64,000 nucleotides of DNA from an uncultured Lachnospiraceae bacterium. Its GTDB lineage: Bacteria; Bacillota; Clostridia; Lachnospirales; Lachnospiraceae. The stretch is from positions 1-64,000 of the forward strand of contig CANQPM010000008.1 in assembly GCA_947625775.1 (NCBI GenBank), given 5' to 3'. Below the pieces are notes generated by a model. That model was given only the letters and a program-made list of their open reading frames with translations. It searched no databases and was not told where the DNA came from. The position numbers and the translations under genes are program-made. Positions 1 through 8,423 of this stretch are shown here, piece by piece. How positions within the stretch are numbered: position 1 is the stretch's first letter; each line of letters opens with the position of its first letter.

Positions 1-5
1 AAAAA

Positions 6-39
6 TGCTAAGCCATAGATTTTAATCTGCGGCTTAGCA
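6..39 (-). terminator. Rho-independent terminator (leftward)
   Basis: An inverted repeat (TGCTAAGCC and GGCTTAGCA arms, with a second AGATT/AATCT block inside) is followed on the minus strand by five T residues. It would end leftward transcription coming from the spore-protein gene at 446-649, although about 400 bases including a large palindromic repeat lie in between. Seen directly in the sequence; termination itself is inferred. Confidence 0.6.
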
Positions 40-175
40 CTATATTTTATAGTTCAACTCCCAAAGTCAGGTATTATAACATAACCAATCAAAAAATAAA
101 AGACTTATTTTATCCTAAAATAATAATATTTTTCTTAAATATCACCCTCCTTTATCCCAATCCAGCGATACCCAA

Positions 176-342
176 GCCCGAGCAGGGACATATATCCCCT
201 AAGGACCTTGGGAAGCGTCGGCACTTAGCGAAATAAGCTGCAAAAGCGCAGCTCCTTTTGCAGCGCCATTGAGCTTAGTGTCCGCTACGCTTCCCACTGA
301 GCGCAAGCGATGTCCGCAGGGGATATATGTCCCTGCTCGGGC
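176..342 (-). repeat. Large nested palindromic element, copy 1
   Basis: A 25-bp perfect outer stem (176-200 with 318-342) encloses a second stem (GGGAAGCG arms) and a third, innermost stem (237-246 with 255-264, loop of 8). Read on the minus strand, the core matches the element at 22378-22543 almost throughout. The two copies differ at several stem positions, and the partner base has changed too. There is no convincing reading frame inside. It lies just downstream of the SASP gene. It could be a non-autonomous mobile palindrome or a structured RNA; the sequence does not decide. Confidence 0.85.
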
Positions 343-445
343 GCCCGCCGCCAAACCCCCAAAAAAAGAAGCCGCAGCTACTAATAACCGCCGCGGCCCC
401 TCTTTTTTATTTTATACTCTTAATTATTCCCCAGAAGCCCTTTAC

Positions 446-649
446 TTATTTAATAGACTCCTCATAGCTCTTAACCATACGTCTCACCATCTCGCCGCCA
501 ATACTACCAGCTTCCCTAGATGTCAAGTCGCCATTGTAGCCTTCCTTTAAGTTCACGCCAAGCTCTGACGCAACCTCAGTCTTAAAGCGATCCATTGCCG
601 CCTTTGCCTCAGGAACCTCTACTCTGTTTGATCTGTTCTGTGATGCCAT
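446..649 (-). CDS. Alpha/beta-type small acid-soluble spore protein
   Basis: A 67-residue protein with the alpha/beta SASP signature: an N-terminal EVPEAKAAMDRFKTEVASEL helix carrying the germination-protease site region (TEVASE), and a C-terminal GSIGGEMVRRMV segment. Such proteins coat spore DNA in the forespore, protect it from UV and heat, and are cut by the Gpr protease at germination. The start is the ATG at 649 behind GGAGGTG; a GTG three codons upstream would overlap the ribosome site and is rejected. Length is typical for the family. This gene is direct evidence that the organism makes endospores. I could not pick out a convincing sigma-G promoter upstream. Confidence 0.93.
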   Translation of the reverse strand: MASQNRSNRVEVPEAKAAMDRFKTEVASELGVNLKEGYNGDLTSREAGSIGGEMVRRMVKSYEESIK

Positions 650-787
650 GTGTCTCACCTCCGTAAATAATATTTTTTAATATCTATCTTCAAAGACAAA
701 CGTTTTACCGCTTATCTTAATCCTATTATTTACGTAAGTGTTTCTTTTATGAGTGGTATATTTTGCTATAAAATAACCAGTTTTTTG

Positions 788-1876
788 TCAATTTTTAATC
801 CCCTGAAAATTGCGGTAGATCTTAAGGAAAACCCTCACTATATCGGGATCAAAAGCCTTCCCCGCATTACTCTCTATGTATTCAATCACCTGGTCAAGCG
901 GAATAGGCTCCTTGTACCTGCGCCTGCTTATCATAGCGTCAAACACGTCAACAAGCTTTACTATCCGCGCCGAAAGCGGTATCTCCTCACCCTTTAAGCC
1001 CCTCGGATAGCCCGTGCCGTCCCACCTCTCATGGTGGCACCAGGCAATGTCAATCGCCATATTGATAAAATCATTTTTTTCTATGCCTTCATATATGTCA
1101 ATCAGCGTCTTTGCCCCTTCCTCCGCATGAGTCTTTATAACCTCGCGTTCCTCCGCCGTAAGCGGTCCGTCCTTAAGCAAAATCGCGTCAGGCATCATTA
1201 TCTTGCCTATATCGTGAAGTCCCGCGCTCGACTCTATCGTATCTATAAAATCATCAGTGATTACATCCTCAAACATAGGCGAAAGCTGCATGCCCTCCGC
1301 CAGCACGCGGCTGTTGTAAAGCACATTTTCATAATGGGCGCTTCCTATATTCTCCTTGCTCTCAATAAGCTTTGCAAGCGCCGTCATGATATTTTTCTGC
1401 TCCATGCGCAGCTTATCCATCTGCCGCGCCACGACGACGCTGAGATGCTTGTTGTTCTCCTCCAAGTCCTTCTGCATCGTGTAAAGCTTTAAATGCGTGG
1501 AAATGCGCATCTCAACCTCTGTCTTGTCAAAGGGCTTCGGCACGTAGTCAACCGCGCCCAGCGCAAAACCCTGGCTCAAATCAAACGCCGAATCCATCGC
1601 CGATATGAAAATCACTGGAATATCACGGGTATATGGATCTTTTTTGAGCATTGAACAGAAGGTAAAACCGTCTATATCGGGCATCGATATGTCCGACAAA
1701 ATTACCCTCGGAAGCACAGGACTGTCCTGTATAAGCTTTAGCGCCTCCTTGACATTCTGCGCAAGCAGCGGCTGGTATCCCATATTTTTTATGATTTCCT
1801 CAAGAATTATGAGGTTTACCTCTACATCGTCAACCACCAGTATCTTGACGTCTTCGTTTGAATTATGTCTGCTCAA
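788..1876 (-). CDS. Response regulator with HD-GYP phosphodiesterase domain
   Basis: An N-terminal receiver domain (about residues 8-125; phospho-acceptor Asp in ILSDISMPDIDG, Lys in VPKPFD) is joined through a coiled linker to an HD-GYP domain (about 160-355; HDIG and the HHERWDGTGYP motif with GEEIP after it). HD-GYP domains hydrolyse cyclic di-GMP, so phosphorylation here probably tunes c-di-GMP and motility. The start is a TTG at 1876 behind AGGTGG, four bases upstream of the end of the histidine kinase gene, so the two are translationally coupled. It is the last gene of the leftward che-like operon. The likely partner kinase is the adjacent gene. Confidence 0.9.
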   Translation of the reverse strand: MSRHNSNEDVKILVVDDVEVNLIILEEIIKNMGYQPLLAQNVKEALKLIQDSPVLPRVILSDISMPDIDGFTFCSMLKKDPYTRDIPVIFISAMDSAFDLSQGFALGAVDYVPKPFDKTEVEMRISTHLKLYTMQKDLEENNKHLSVVVARQMDKLRMEQKNIMTALAKLIESKENIGSAHYENVLYNSRVLAEGMQLSPMFEDVITDDFIDTIESSAGLHDIGKIMMPDAILLKDGPLTAEEREVIKTHAEEGAKTLIDIYEGIEKNDFINMAIDIAWCHHERWDGTGYPRGLKGEEIPLSARIVKLVDVFDAMISRRRYKEPIPLDQVIEYIESNAGKAFDPDIVRVFLKIYRNFQGIKN

Positions 1877-3339
1877 CGCAAATCCACCTGCCCTTCTATC
1901 TCCTGGGCAAGCATCTCCTTCACCTTTTCAGCGCACTCTCTTGCCTTGTCGCAGTCCGATTTCCTTATTGCCATTTCCATGCGGAAGGTTGCCCTTTGCA
2001 GCTCCTTTGAGCCGCCCGCCACAAGCTGCTTTATAATAGTAGTAAAGCTCTCCGCCTTCTGCCAGTTGTCCATGTCCATGCTTATGTTCATTTTTTCAAA
2101 ATATTTTTTGAGCGCCCTGACGTTTACCTCGCTGCCAAACTCATACATCAAATCCTGCTCCGCAGCCATATCGCTCACCTGGCTTGACGGCTTCCAGATG
2201 CGCACAGGCGTAGGCTCCGCCGCCGCGTCCTGGGCAATCTCCTGCTTAAGCCTTACGGTAAATGAAAAGCTTGAGCCTTTGCCCTTCTCGCCGTCTGCCC
2301 AGACCTTTCCATGCATCATGTTTACAAGATCTTTTGTTATGGAAAGCCCAAGTCCCGTGCCGCCGTATTTTCGTGTGACTGACGCGTCGACCTGTGAAAA
2401 ACTCTTGAACAGCTTATCCTTGTCCTCCGTGGAAAGTCCGATGCCTGTGTCCACTATCATAAAGAACAGCTCTACCTCGTCATTTATCCTCGTATTCAGG
2501 TTTACCTCCACGCCGACGTAGCCCTGCTCTGTGAATTTTACCGCGTTTGACACAAGATTATTCAAAATCTGCGTAAGCCTCAGCTCATCGCCAATCAGCC
2601 TGTCGGGAATGCTCTGCTCTACATTCATCATAAAGCGCAGACCCTTGCGCATGGTAAGCATTGTAAACATTTTTTCCATTTTTGACATAAAATCGTAAAA
2701 TGAAAACGGCTTTTCGTCGAGCTGGAATTTGCCCGCCTCCAGCTTTGAAAAGTCAAGGATATTGTTTATTATGCCCTCCATAGTGCTGCAGCAGTCAAGT
2801 ATCATTTTGAGATAATTGCTTTTCTGGAAATCCGTCTCCTGCTCCATAAGAAGCTCTGTGTGCCCCTTTATGCCGTTTACGGGAGTGCGCAGCTCATGCG
2901 TCACGTTTGCGACAAACGTGTCCCTCGCCTTCATTGAGTCCTGCAGCCGCAGGGTAGTCTCCTCAACCTTGCGCAGGCTCTCTTTGTAGCGCGTCATATC
3001 CACCGCGGTGCATATAAAAACCTCACTGCCGTCATACTCCTCCGAAAGTATGCGCATCTCCACGGGAAAGCAGGTTTTATTCTTTCTGTATATATCCGTC
3101 TCTATGATTTCCATATCGGAATACGCCTTGGTAAGCTGTATGTGATTGTCTACAATCTCAAACGTATCCTGAAAAAGCTCCCCTATATAAACACCCAAAA
3201 GCTCGCCCGCCGTATAGCCTGTAAGTCCCAGAAGCCTTTCATTGCAGAAGCTTATGCAGCCGCTTTCGTCATACCTTATCATGCACTCCTGGCTGTTGTT
3301 TAAAGCGTAGTACAAAAGTTCTTCACGATTTTTTAACAT
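1873..3339 (-). CDS. PAS-containing sensor histidine kinase
   Basis: A 488-residue protein with no membrane segment, so probably cytoplasmic. Order: PAS domain (about 5-130), HisKA with the H-box HELRTPVNGIKGH (about 150), HATPase with N-box NNLVSNAVKF, DTGIGLS and GGTGLGLSI boxes (to about 370), then a ~100-residue helical tail. The tail resembles a histidine phosphotransfer helix bundle in pattern, but I see no candidate His in it. It follows cheW by four bases and overlaps the HD-GYP regulator, so it probably phosphorylates that regulator. It is not CheA: no P1 or CheW-like domain is present. Confidence 0.88.
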   Translation of the reverse strand: MLKNREELLYYALNNSQECMIRYDESGCISFCNERLLGLTGYTAGELLGVYIGELFQDTFEIVDNHIQLTKAYSDMEIIETDIYRKNKTCFPVEMRILSEEYDGSEVFICTAVDMTRYKESLRKVEETTLRLQDSMKARDTFVANVTHELRTPVNGIKGHTELLMEQETDFQKSNYLKMILDCCSTMEGIINNILDFSKLEAGKFQLDEKPFSFYDFMSKMEKMFTMLTMRKGLRFMMNVEQSIPDRLIGDELRLTQILNNLVSNAVKFTEQGYVGVEVNLNTRINDEVELFFMIVDTGIGLSTEDKDKLFKSFSQVDASVTRKYGGTGLGLSITKDLVNMMHGKVWADGEKGKGSSFSFTVRLKQEIAQDAAAEPTPVRIWKPSSQVSDMAAEQDLMYEFGSEVNVRALKKYFEKMNISMDMDNWQKAESFTTIIKQLVAGGSKELQRATFRMEMAIRKSDCDKARECAEKVKEMLAQEIEGQVDLR

Positions 3340-3343
3340 TTAT

Positions 3344-3865
3344 TTATTCTTCCTCTTCATTTTCCTGCTCATCAGTAAAGTCAAGCGAGTCGTCGCTCAA
3401 AAGCTTCACGGGATCAAGCAGCAGCTTTACGCTGTTTCCGATTTTGCCGATGCCGCGGATAAACTTGCTCTGCGCCGTGGCATGCGAAATATTTGGCGGC
3501 GGAAGTATATTTTCCTCGTCTATCGAAACGACCTCCGCTATGCTCGGTATGACAAGCCCTACCTCTACGCCTTTAACCTCTATAACGATAATGCAGGTGC
3601 GGTCATTGTACTCAAAGGTTTCCTTGCCAAAACGCTCAGCCACATCAATCACGGGTATAATCTTTCCCCTGAGATTTATAAGTCCCTTGATAAAATCCTC
3701 AACCTCGGGAATAGGGGCAATCGGCTGCATCTGAATTATCTCGTTTACATATTTAAGCTCTACGCCGAATACGTCTGCGCCGACGGGAAATGTCATATAC
3801 TTTCCGCGCCTGACATCCTCCTGCATTTCAAGCTCGAGCTCCAGCTCCTGAACATTTTCTTCCAT
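3344..3865 (-). CDS. cheW: Chemotaxis coupling protein CheW
   Basis: A 173-residue CheW-fold protein. The conserved core includes YVNEIIQ, PIPEVEDFIKGLINLRGKIIPVIDV and the R-F-G segment, which together form the beta-barrel that links chemoreceptors to CheA. Both ends are unusually acidic (Glu-rich N-terminus, EQENEEEE at the C-terminus). The ATG at 3865 is chosen because GGAGG lies five bases before it; an in-frame ATG at 3877 has no SD. It lies between the cheY-like gene and the PAS kinase in the same leftward operon. Confidence 0.93.
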   Translation of the reverse strand: MEENVQELELELEMQEDVRRGKYMTFPVGADVFGVELKYVNEIIQMQPIAPIPEVEDFIKGLINLRGKIIPVIDVAERFGKETFEYNDRTCIIVIEVKGVEVGLVIPSIAEVVSIDEENILPPPNISHATAQSKFIRGIGKIGNSVKLLLDPVKLLSDDSLDFTDEQENEEEE

Positions 3866-3890
3866 AGTTACCTCCATTTAGCGCTTGTGA

Positions 3891-4283
3891 CTATATAAGA
3901 CCTATCGTTTCCAAAGTGCTCTTTAGCTTCTCCATATCAATAGGCTTAGCGCAATATACAGTACAGCCAAGCTCAAACGCCTTCTTGACGTTCTTCTCCT
4001 CATTGAGCGCAGTAGTCATAATAACCTTTGCCATCTTATCCTCGGGGACATTGTGCTCCTTCTCGATATCCCTGATGTTTTTAAGTGCCTGATAACCGTC
4101 CATTATAGGCATCATGACGTCAAGGCATATAAGGTCATATGGATCGCCCTCCTCGAGCGCCATCATAAAGGCGTCAATCGCCTCCATGCCGTCAACAGTC
4201 ACGTCGCAGTCGCCGTACACTGAAAGGAATTTCAGTATCACCTTTCTGCTTGCAAAATCGTCCTCAGCAATCAATATTCTCAT
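3891..4283 (-). CDS. Single-domain CheY-like response regulator
   Basis: A stand-alone receiver of 130 residues: the acidic pair in LIAEDD, the phospho-acceptor Asp in CLDVMMPIMDG, Thr in MTTALN and Lys in CAKPID are all present. It would shuttle a phosphate signal, most likely to the flagellar switch or between the PAS kinase and other partners. The SD AGGGAG precedes the ATG. Its place between cheB and cheW supports a chemotaxis role, but it is not certain that it is the main CheY of this organism. Confidence 0.88.
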   Translation of the reverse strand: MRILIAEDDFASRKVILKFLSVYGDCDVTVDGMEAIDAFMMALEEGDPYDLICLDVMMPIMDGYQALKNIRDIEKEHNVPEDKMAKVIMTTALNEEKNVKKAFELGCTVYCAKPIDMEKLKSTLETIGLI

Positions 4284-4301
4284 AACTTTTCTTCTCCCTT
4301 T

Positions 4302-5327
4302 TTATTTTTTATCTAATATATAATAAAGCTTTTGCGCTATCTGTTCAAGCGGCACCTGCCAAGTTACCGCACCCATGTCATACGCCGCCTTTGGCATGCC
4401 GTAAACCACGCACGTCTTTTCGTCCTGACCGATTGTGAGCGCTCCCGCCCTTTTCATTTCAAGAAGCCCCTGCGCGCCGTCGCGCCCCATTCCAGTGAGG
4501 AGCACTCCTATCGCGTCTCTGCCCGCTGTCTTTGCGACTGAGCTAAAAAGCGTGTCAACCGAAGGACAGTGACCGCTGACCTTTGGTCCCGCGTGACATT
4601 CCACCTGATATACGCCGTTTACCTTTATAAGCCGAAGGTGCTTATCGCCCGGCGCAAGCAGCGCCTGTCCTTTGCGCACTATGTCGCCTGTCTGCGCCTC
4701 CTTGACGGTAATCTCACATTCATTGTTGAGCCTTTGGGCGTACATCTGCGTAAAGCCCTCGGGCATATGCTGCACCATCACAATCCCTGGAATGTCCTTG
4801 TGCAAGCCGCTAAGGACAGTGGCAAGCGCCTCCGTGCCGCCCGTTGACGCTCCCATCGCTATTACTGACCGAACCTTCCCATTTGATTTAAGCGCCGCGC
4901 CCGCACGGCTGTTTACCGCAAGCTTATCCCAGTCGGGATAAACCGCTTTTTTAAGTCTGTCGCATATCGACTGCCCGCTAAGCTCTCCGGCAGCGTTTTT
5001 TATATTATTACGGCTCTCGTCAAAAGGAATAAAATCAACCGCGCCCGCCTCATACGCCTTGCTTTCAAGCGAGGGCGACGCAATCATCACCGTGGGAAGC
5101 GGATACTGCGGCATAAGCTTTGCAAGGAAGGTGATGCCTGACATTCGCGGAAGCTCGTTTGTCATAAGTATCACATCAGGCTTACACTCGATTATTTTGT
5201 CCCTTGCGACATATGCGTTGTTCGCCTCGGCGGCAATCACAAGCTGGTTATCCCTGCCGACAATCTGTTTGAGGACTCGCCCAAGCTCAAGGCTCGCCGT
5301 AACAATCAATAGCCTTAATCCCCTCAT
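4302..5327 (-). CDS. cheB: Chemoreceptor methylesterase CheB with degenerate receiver
   Basis: The C-terminal domain is a clear CheB methylesterase/deamidase, with the triad Ser161 (GASTGG), His187 (QHMPEGF) and Asp283 (GMGRDG). It removes methyl groups from receptor glutamates and so resets adaptation. The N-terminal 110 residues keep the receiver fold pattern (ELPRMSGI in place of the usual MPRMDGL). However, the acidic pair has become TA (residues 10-11), and the phospho-acceptor Asp is replaced by Thr56. Control by phosphorylation therefore seems lost. SD GGAGG precedes the ATG. It lies between cheR and the CheY-like gene. Confidence 0.92.
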   Translation of the reverse strand: MRGLRLLIVTASLELGRVLKQIVGRDNQLVIAAEANNAYVARDKIIECKPDVILMTNELPRMSGITFLAKLMPQYPLPTVMIASPSLESKAYEAGAVDFIPFDESRNNIKNAAGELSGQSICDRLKKAVYPDWDKLAVNSRAGAALKSNGKVRSVIAMGASTGGTEALATVLSGLHKDIPGIVMVQHMPEGFTQMYAQRLNNECEITVKEAQTGDIVRKGQALLAPGDKHLRLIKVNGVYQVECHAGPKVSGHCPSVDTLFSSVAKTAGRDAIGVLLTGMGRDGAQGLLEMKRAGALTIGQDEKTCVVYGMPKAAYDMGAVTWQVPLEQIAQKLYYILDKK

Positions 5328-5362
5328 GGCCTGCCTCCCATATAAATTCCCCCATTTTAAAT

Positions 5363-6166
5363 CTATTTCCTGTATATCGCCGGCTGAATATATTGAAATT
5401 TAGTTTTATTCTGGCTTATTGACTCTGTCGAGCCTATAAAAAGGTAGCCTCCAGGCTCCATTTTTTCATATATGTTGTGGAGCAGCTTTTCCTTTGTGGG
5501 CTCGTCAAAATATATCATAACATTCCTCAAAAACACTACATGAAGCGGTTTCCTGAATGGAAGCTGGTGCATCAGGTTGAACTGCCTGAAAAGCACCTCT
5601 TTTTTTAATTCGTCCGTTACCCTGTACTCTATATCGTTTATCTGCCTGAAAAAGCGCCGCACATACTGATGAGGGAGCTGCTCTACGGAATCCTTTGTAT
5701 ATACGCCCCTAATCGCCTGCTCAAGCACATTTGTGTCAATGTCCGTGGCAAGCACCTTGGTGTCCCATTTGGGGTGCTCCAAGCCTAAAAAATCCATACA
5801 GAGCATCGCAAGCGTGTATGGCTCCTCGCCCGATGAAGACGCCGCGCACCAGATGCGCCAGTCCTTTGTGCTCTCCGTCTTTTTCCTAAGATATGGAAAT
5901 ACCTCCTGCTTCAGATATGTAAACTGCTCATGCTCACGCCAGAAATATGTGTGGTTCGTGGTGAGCATATTCATCAGATCCTTTGCCTCTTTGCCCGTCG
6001 GAAAACGCTCCACCAAATCCATAAATTCGTGATATGAGCTGTAGCCGTTGCGCTGTATGTAATTTTCCAGCCGCCCCTGCACAAGCACGTGCTTTTCAGC
6101 AAGATTTATCCCCGCCTTGCGCTTCACATAGCCCACTATGCGGTCAAATTCCTGTTCCGTAATCAT
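5363..6166 (-). CDS. cheR: Chemoreceptor methyltransferase CheR
   Basis: A 267-residue CheR: a helical N-terminal domain (about 1-75, ending near TTNHTYFWRE) followed by the SAM-binding domain (WCAASSSGEEPYTLAM, then ATDID, and FRNVMIYFD). It methylates glutamates on chemoreceptors with S-adenosylmethionine. Length and motif order are standard. SD GGTGG lies ahead of the ATG. It is the first gene of the che-like operon; the DJ-1 gene upstream ends only 48 bases away and may be co-transcribed. Confidence 0.95.
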   Translation of the reverse strand: MITEQEFDRIVGYVKRKAGINLAEKHVLVQGRLENYIQRNGYSSYHEFMDLVERFPTGKEAKDLMNMLTTNHTYFWREHEQFTYLKQEVFPYLRKKTESTKDWRIWCAASSSGEEPYTLAMLCMDFLGLEHPKWDTKVLATDIDTNVLEQAIRGVYTKDSVEQLPHQYVRRFFRQINDIEYRVTDELKKEVLFRQFNLMHQLPFRKPLHVVFLRNVMIYFDEPTKEKLLHNIYEKMEPGGYLFIGSTESISQNKTKFQYIQPAIYRK

Positions 6167-6214
6167 AATTAAATATCCACCGTCGGTTATTATTCTGTAA
6201 ACGCCCCGCGCCGC

Positions 6215-6766
6215 CTAATCCGCGTAGACGATTTTTTTTGCAAGGTCGTCCGCCGCGCTCTTTCCGATAAGCGTCGCAATTATCTCAAGCCCGAACGGTA
6301 TCGCCGTGCCCATGCCGCGGCTCGTGATGATATTGTCCGCCTTTGCCACTTTGTCATAAACCACATTTGCGCCGATAAGCTCGCTCTCCATATCGGGATA
6401 AATGCATGCCTTCTTATCCTTTAAAAGTCCCAGATGCCCGAAAATCATAGGCGCGGCGCATATAGCCGCTATCAGCTTTCCGCCGGCGTTAAACTCCTTT
6501 ATCTTTTCAGTGAGCTTATCGCACTTTTCAAGGTTTTTCGTGCCAGGCATGCCGCCAGGACATACAATCACGTCAAGGCTGTCAAAATCGAGTTCATCTA
6601 TTGCCGTGTCCATGGCAACCTTAATGCCGTGGCTACCCACAGCCTCAGTCTTATTTGCCACTGAAACACATAACGCCTCTATTCCCGCGCGCCTCAATAG
6701 ATCCACAACGGTAAGCGCCTCTACCTCCTCAAATCCGTCCGCAAAAAAAATACCTGCTTTCTTCAT
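6215..6766 (-). CDS. DJ-1/PfpI (ThiJ) family protein
   Basis: A 183-residue single-domain protein of the DJ-1 superfamily. It shows the IFFADGFEEVEA start, the CPGGMPGTKNL loop and the nucleophile-elbow Cys in AAICAAP. Members act as deglycases, chaperones or stress proteins, and the exact activity cannot be told from sequence. SD GGAGG precedes the ATG. It lies upstream of cheR on the same strand, separated by 48 bases with no visible terminator, so co-transcription is possible but a functional link is not implied. Confidence 0.9.
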   Translation of the reverse strand: MKKAGIFFADGFEEVEALTVVDLLRRAGIEALCVSVANKTEAVGSHGIKVAMDTAIDELDFDSLDVIVCPGGMPGTKNLEKCDKLTEKIKEFNAGGKLIAAICAAPMIFGHLGLLKDKKACIYPDMESELIGANVVYDKVAKADNIITSRGMGTAIPFGLEIIATLIGKSAADDLAKKIVYAD

Positions 6767-6899
6767 ATCAGCAATCCCTCCATATCGCTTTCAAACGCTT
6801 AAACAATCCTAAAAACGCCGCCACAGGCAGCTTCAAAGTCTCTTAATTTGTATTTTAACATTAATATGGCGGGATTGCAATAAGTTAATGCGTTTTGTG

Positions 6900-6928
6900 T
6901 TGACAGCGGCTTTCCTGTATGATAATTT
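6900..6928 (+). promoter_or_regulatory. Probable sigma-A promoter of the CYTH gene
   Basis: TTGACA, a 17-base spacer, then TAATTT (a TGATAAT overlaps it). The -35 box is perfect but the -10 is weak. The region between this and the gene has short TTG-CAT/GTA-rich direct repeats of no clear role. Confidence 0.45.
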
Positions 6929-7007
6929 TGCATTGTGCGTTGCATGTTATACATTGCACGTTGTATATTGATTGTACATTGTATTTTTAATTGGAGGTTT
7001 TACTTTT

Positions 7008-7529
7008 ATGCAGAACGAAAAAAATATGGAAATCGAAAAAAAATATACCCTAAAGCGCCTGCCCGACAAGCTTGACGCATATCAGTGCAAAAAAATCGAA
7101 CAGGCATACCTGTGTACCTCGCCTGTCGTAAGAGTACGCAGATCAGACGATAAATATTATCTCACCTACAAGGGCAGCGGTCTTATGGCGCGTGAGGAAT
7201 ACAACCTGCCGCTCGACAAAAGCTCCTATGAGCATCTGCGCGCAAAGGCTGACGGAAATGTCATCTCCAAAAAGCGTTACGTCATACCGCTTGAAAATCC
7301 TCAGTTTGAAAGCTCCTACGCGCCGTTTAAAACGCCCGACCTTGTGATAGAGCTTGACGTTTTTGAGCCGCCGTTTGCGCCGCTTATTATGGCGGAGGTG
7401 GAATTTCCCGATACTGAAATGGCAGACGCCTTTATTCCGCCCGAATGGTTTGACAAAGACGTCACGCTCGACACAAAATACCACAACTCTGTGATGAGCA
7501 GAATGAGCCTTGATGAAATTTCCTATTAA
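7008..7529 (+). CDS. CYTH-domain protein (putative triphosphatase)
   Basis: A 173-residue protein starting with the CYTH signature MEIEKKYTL (an ExExK motif). Alternating basic and acidic strands follow (VRVRRSDDKYYLTYKG, REEYNLPL, VIELDVF, MAEVEFPD), as expected for the eight-stranded tunnel fold that binds triphosphate. Bacterial members usually hydrolyse inorganic tripolyphosphate; class IV adenylate cyclases share the fold. The ATG at 7008 follows GGAGG; the earlier in-frame TTG codon is rejected. It is transcribed alone, convergent with the thymidine kinase gene. Confidence 0.85.
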   Translation: MQNEKNMEIEKKYTLKRLPDKLDAYQCKKIEQAYLCTSPVVRVRRSDDKYYLTYKGSGLMAREEYNLPLDKSSYEHLRAKADGNVISKKRYVIPLENPQFESSYAPFKTPDLVIELDVFEPPFAPLIMAEVEFPDTEMADAFIPPEWFDKDVTLDTKYHNSVMSRMSLDEISY

Positions 7530-7549
7530 GGCTGCAGCTGTTTATCGCA

Positions 7550-8131
7550 TTAAGATTTTTCTGCGTCGTCAGCGCTCAGCATGCCAAGCTTGAAATGCCT
7601 GCGGCAGAGCGCGACGTAGCTGTCGTTTGCGCCCAGCATTACCTGTTCGCCGTCCCTTACAATGCCGTCAGCGTTGTAGCGGGCGTTGCAGGTTGCCTTT
7701 TTGCCGCACCAGCATACTGTCTTTATCTCATGTATGGTGTCGGCTATCGCTATCAACCGCTCGCTGCCCGAAAAAAGATTGTTCTGGAAATCAGCCCTAA
7801 GCCCATAGCAAACCACAGGCACGTCCATAAAATCAACTATGTCAGAGAGGAAATCTATCTGCTCCCTTGTCGCAAACTGCACCTCGTCAACTATTACGCA
7901 GTCATAGCCCTTTATCTCCTCCTCGCTCATCTCCTGCAGCTCGCTCAGCAGAATACAATCCATTTCAAGCCCTATGCGCGAGCGTATTTTCCTTGCGCCG
8001 TCGCGCGTGTCCGCCTCAGTCTTGCACAAAAGCGCCCGTTGCCCGACCTCCTCATAATTAAAGTGTGTCATAAGCGCGTTTGCCGTCTTCGAGCTGTTCA
8101 TCGCCCCGTAATAATAATATAGCTTTGCCAT
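7550..8131 (-). CDS. tdk: Thymidine kinase (class II)
   Basis: A 193-residue thymidine kinase: P-loop GAMNSSKT near the N-terminus, the DEVQF Walker-B/catalytic region, YGLRADFQN of the lasso loop, and a four-Cys zinc site (CWCGKKATC and the Cys of ALCRRHF). It phosphorylates thymidine with ATP in nucleoside salvage. The start is the ATG at 8131 behind GGGGAG. The frame stays open further upstream, but that part runs through a tRNA gene. It may be co-transcribed with tRNA-Leu from the promoter at 8378-8406. Confidence 0.95.
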   Translation of the reverse strand: MAKLYYYYGAMNSSKTANALMTHFNYEEVGQRALLCKTEADTRDGARKIRSRIGLEMDCILLSELQEMSEEEIKGYDCVIVDEVQFATREQIDFLSDIVDFMDVPVVCYGLRADFQNNLFSGSERLIAIADTIHEIKTVCWCGKKATCNARYNADGIVRDGEQVMLGANDSYVALCRRHFKLGMLSADDAEKS

Positions 8132-8161
8132 AAAAATCTCCCCTGCCAAACAAAATAAGCC

Positions 8162-8179
8162 GCCGCACCAAAGTGCGGC
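8162..8179 (-). terminator. Hairpin between tRNA-Leu and tdk
   Basis: A 7-bp GC-rich stem (GCCGCAC with GTGCGGC, 4-base loop), followed on the minus strand by GGCTTATTTTG. It could end the tRNA-Leu transcript partly, or act as a processing hairpin upstream of tdk. The T-run is weak. Confidence 0.45.
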
Positions 8180-8194
8180 AGCTGCTTTTTGCAA

Positions 8195-8274
8195 TGCGGA
8201 TAACAGGACTTGAACCTGCACGGTCTCCCACCAGAACCTAAATCTGGCGCGTCTGCCACTTCCGCCATATCCGC
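8195..8274 (-). tRNA. tRNA-Leu (TAG)
   Basis: A complete class II tRNA cloverleaf: acceptor GCGGATA/TATCCGC with discriminator A, the anticodon stem CCAGA/TCTGG around loop TTTAGGT (anticodon TAG, reads CUA), a long variable arm (TGGGAGACCGT), and T-loop TTCAAGT. No CCA is encoded. Confidence 0.95.
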
Positions 8275-8296
8275 ATGCGCGTACCAGTGAGCTGTA

Positions 8297-8349
8297 CCGT
8301 TCATATCCAGACAGCCGCCTGCCTGCAAGTCTTCTCTGAATATGAACGG
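8297..8349 (-). other. Leader hairpin upstream of tRNA-Leu
   Basis: A perfect 10-bp inverted repeat (CCGTTCATAT and ATATGAACGG) with a GC-rich interior lies between the promoter at 8378-8406 and the mature tRNA. It will fold in the precursor transcript. Its role is unknown. Confidence 0.5.
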
Positions 8350-8377
8350 CGCAGCGCACGGCGATACGCTAGAAATT

Positions 8378-8406
8378 AATATATCAAATCACAAAATAAA
8401 TGTCAA
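8378..8406 (-). promoter_or_regulatory. Sigma-A promoter of tRNA-Leu (and possibly tdk)
   Basis: On the minus strand: TTGACA, 17 bases, TATATT. The predicted start near 8371 is about 97 bases upstream of the tRNA. Confidence 0.75.
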
Positions 8407-8423
8407 GCGCAAACTGCGCGGAC

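Noticed and set aside
269-550. Open frame on the plus strand at the start of the window
   Set aside because: It arises from the large palindromic repeat and then runs antisense through the SASP gene; no SD.
8132-8359. N-terminal extension of thymidine kinase of 76 codons
   Set aside because: The frame is open but passes through tRNA-Leu; the ATG at 8131 has an SD and gives the normal family length.
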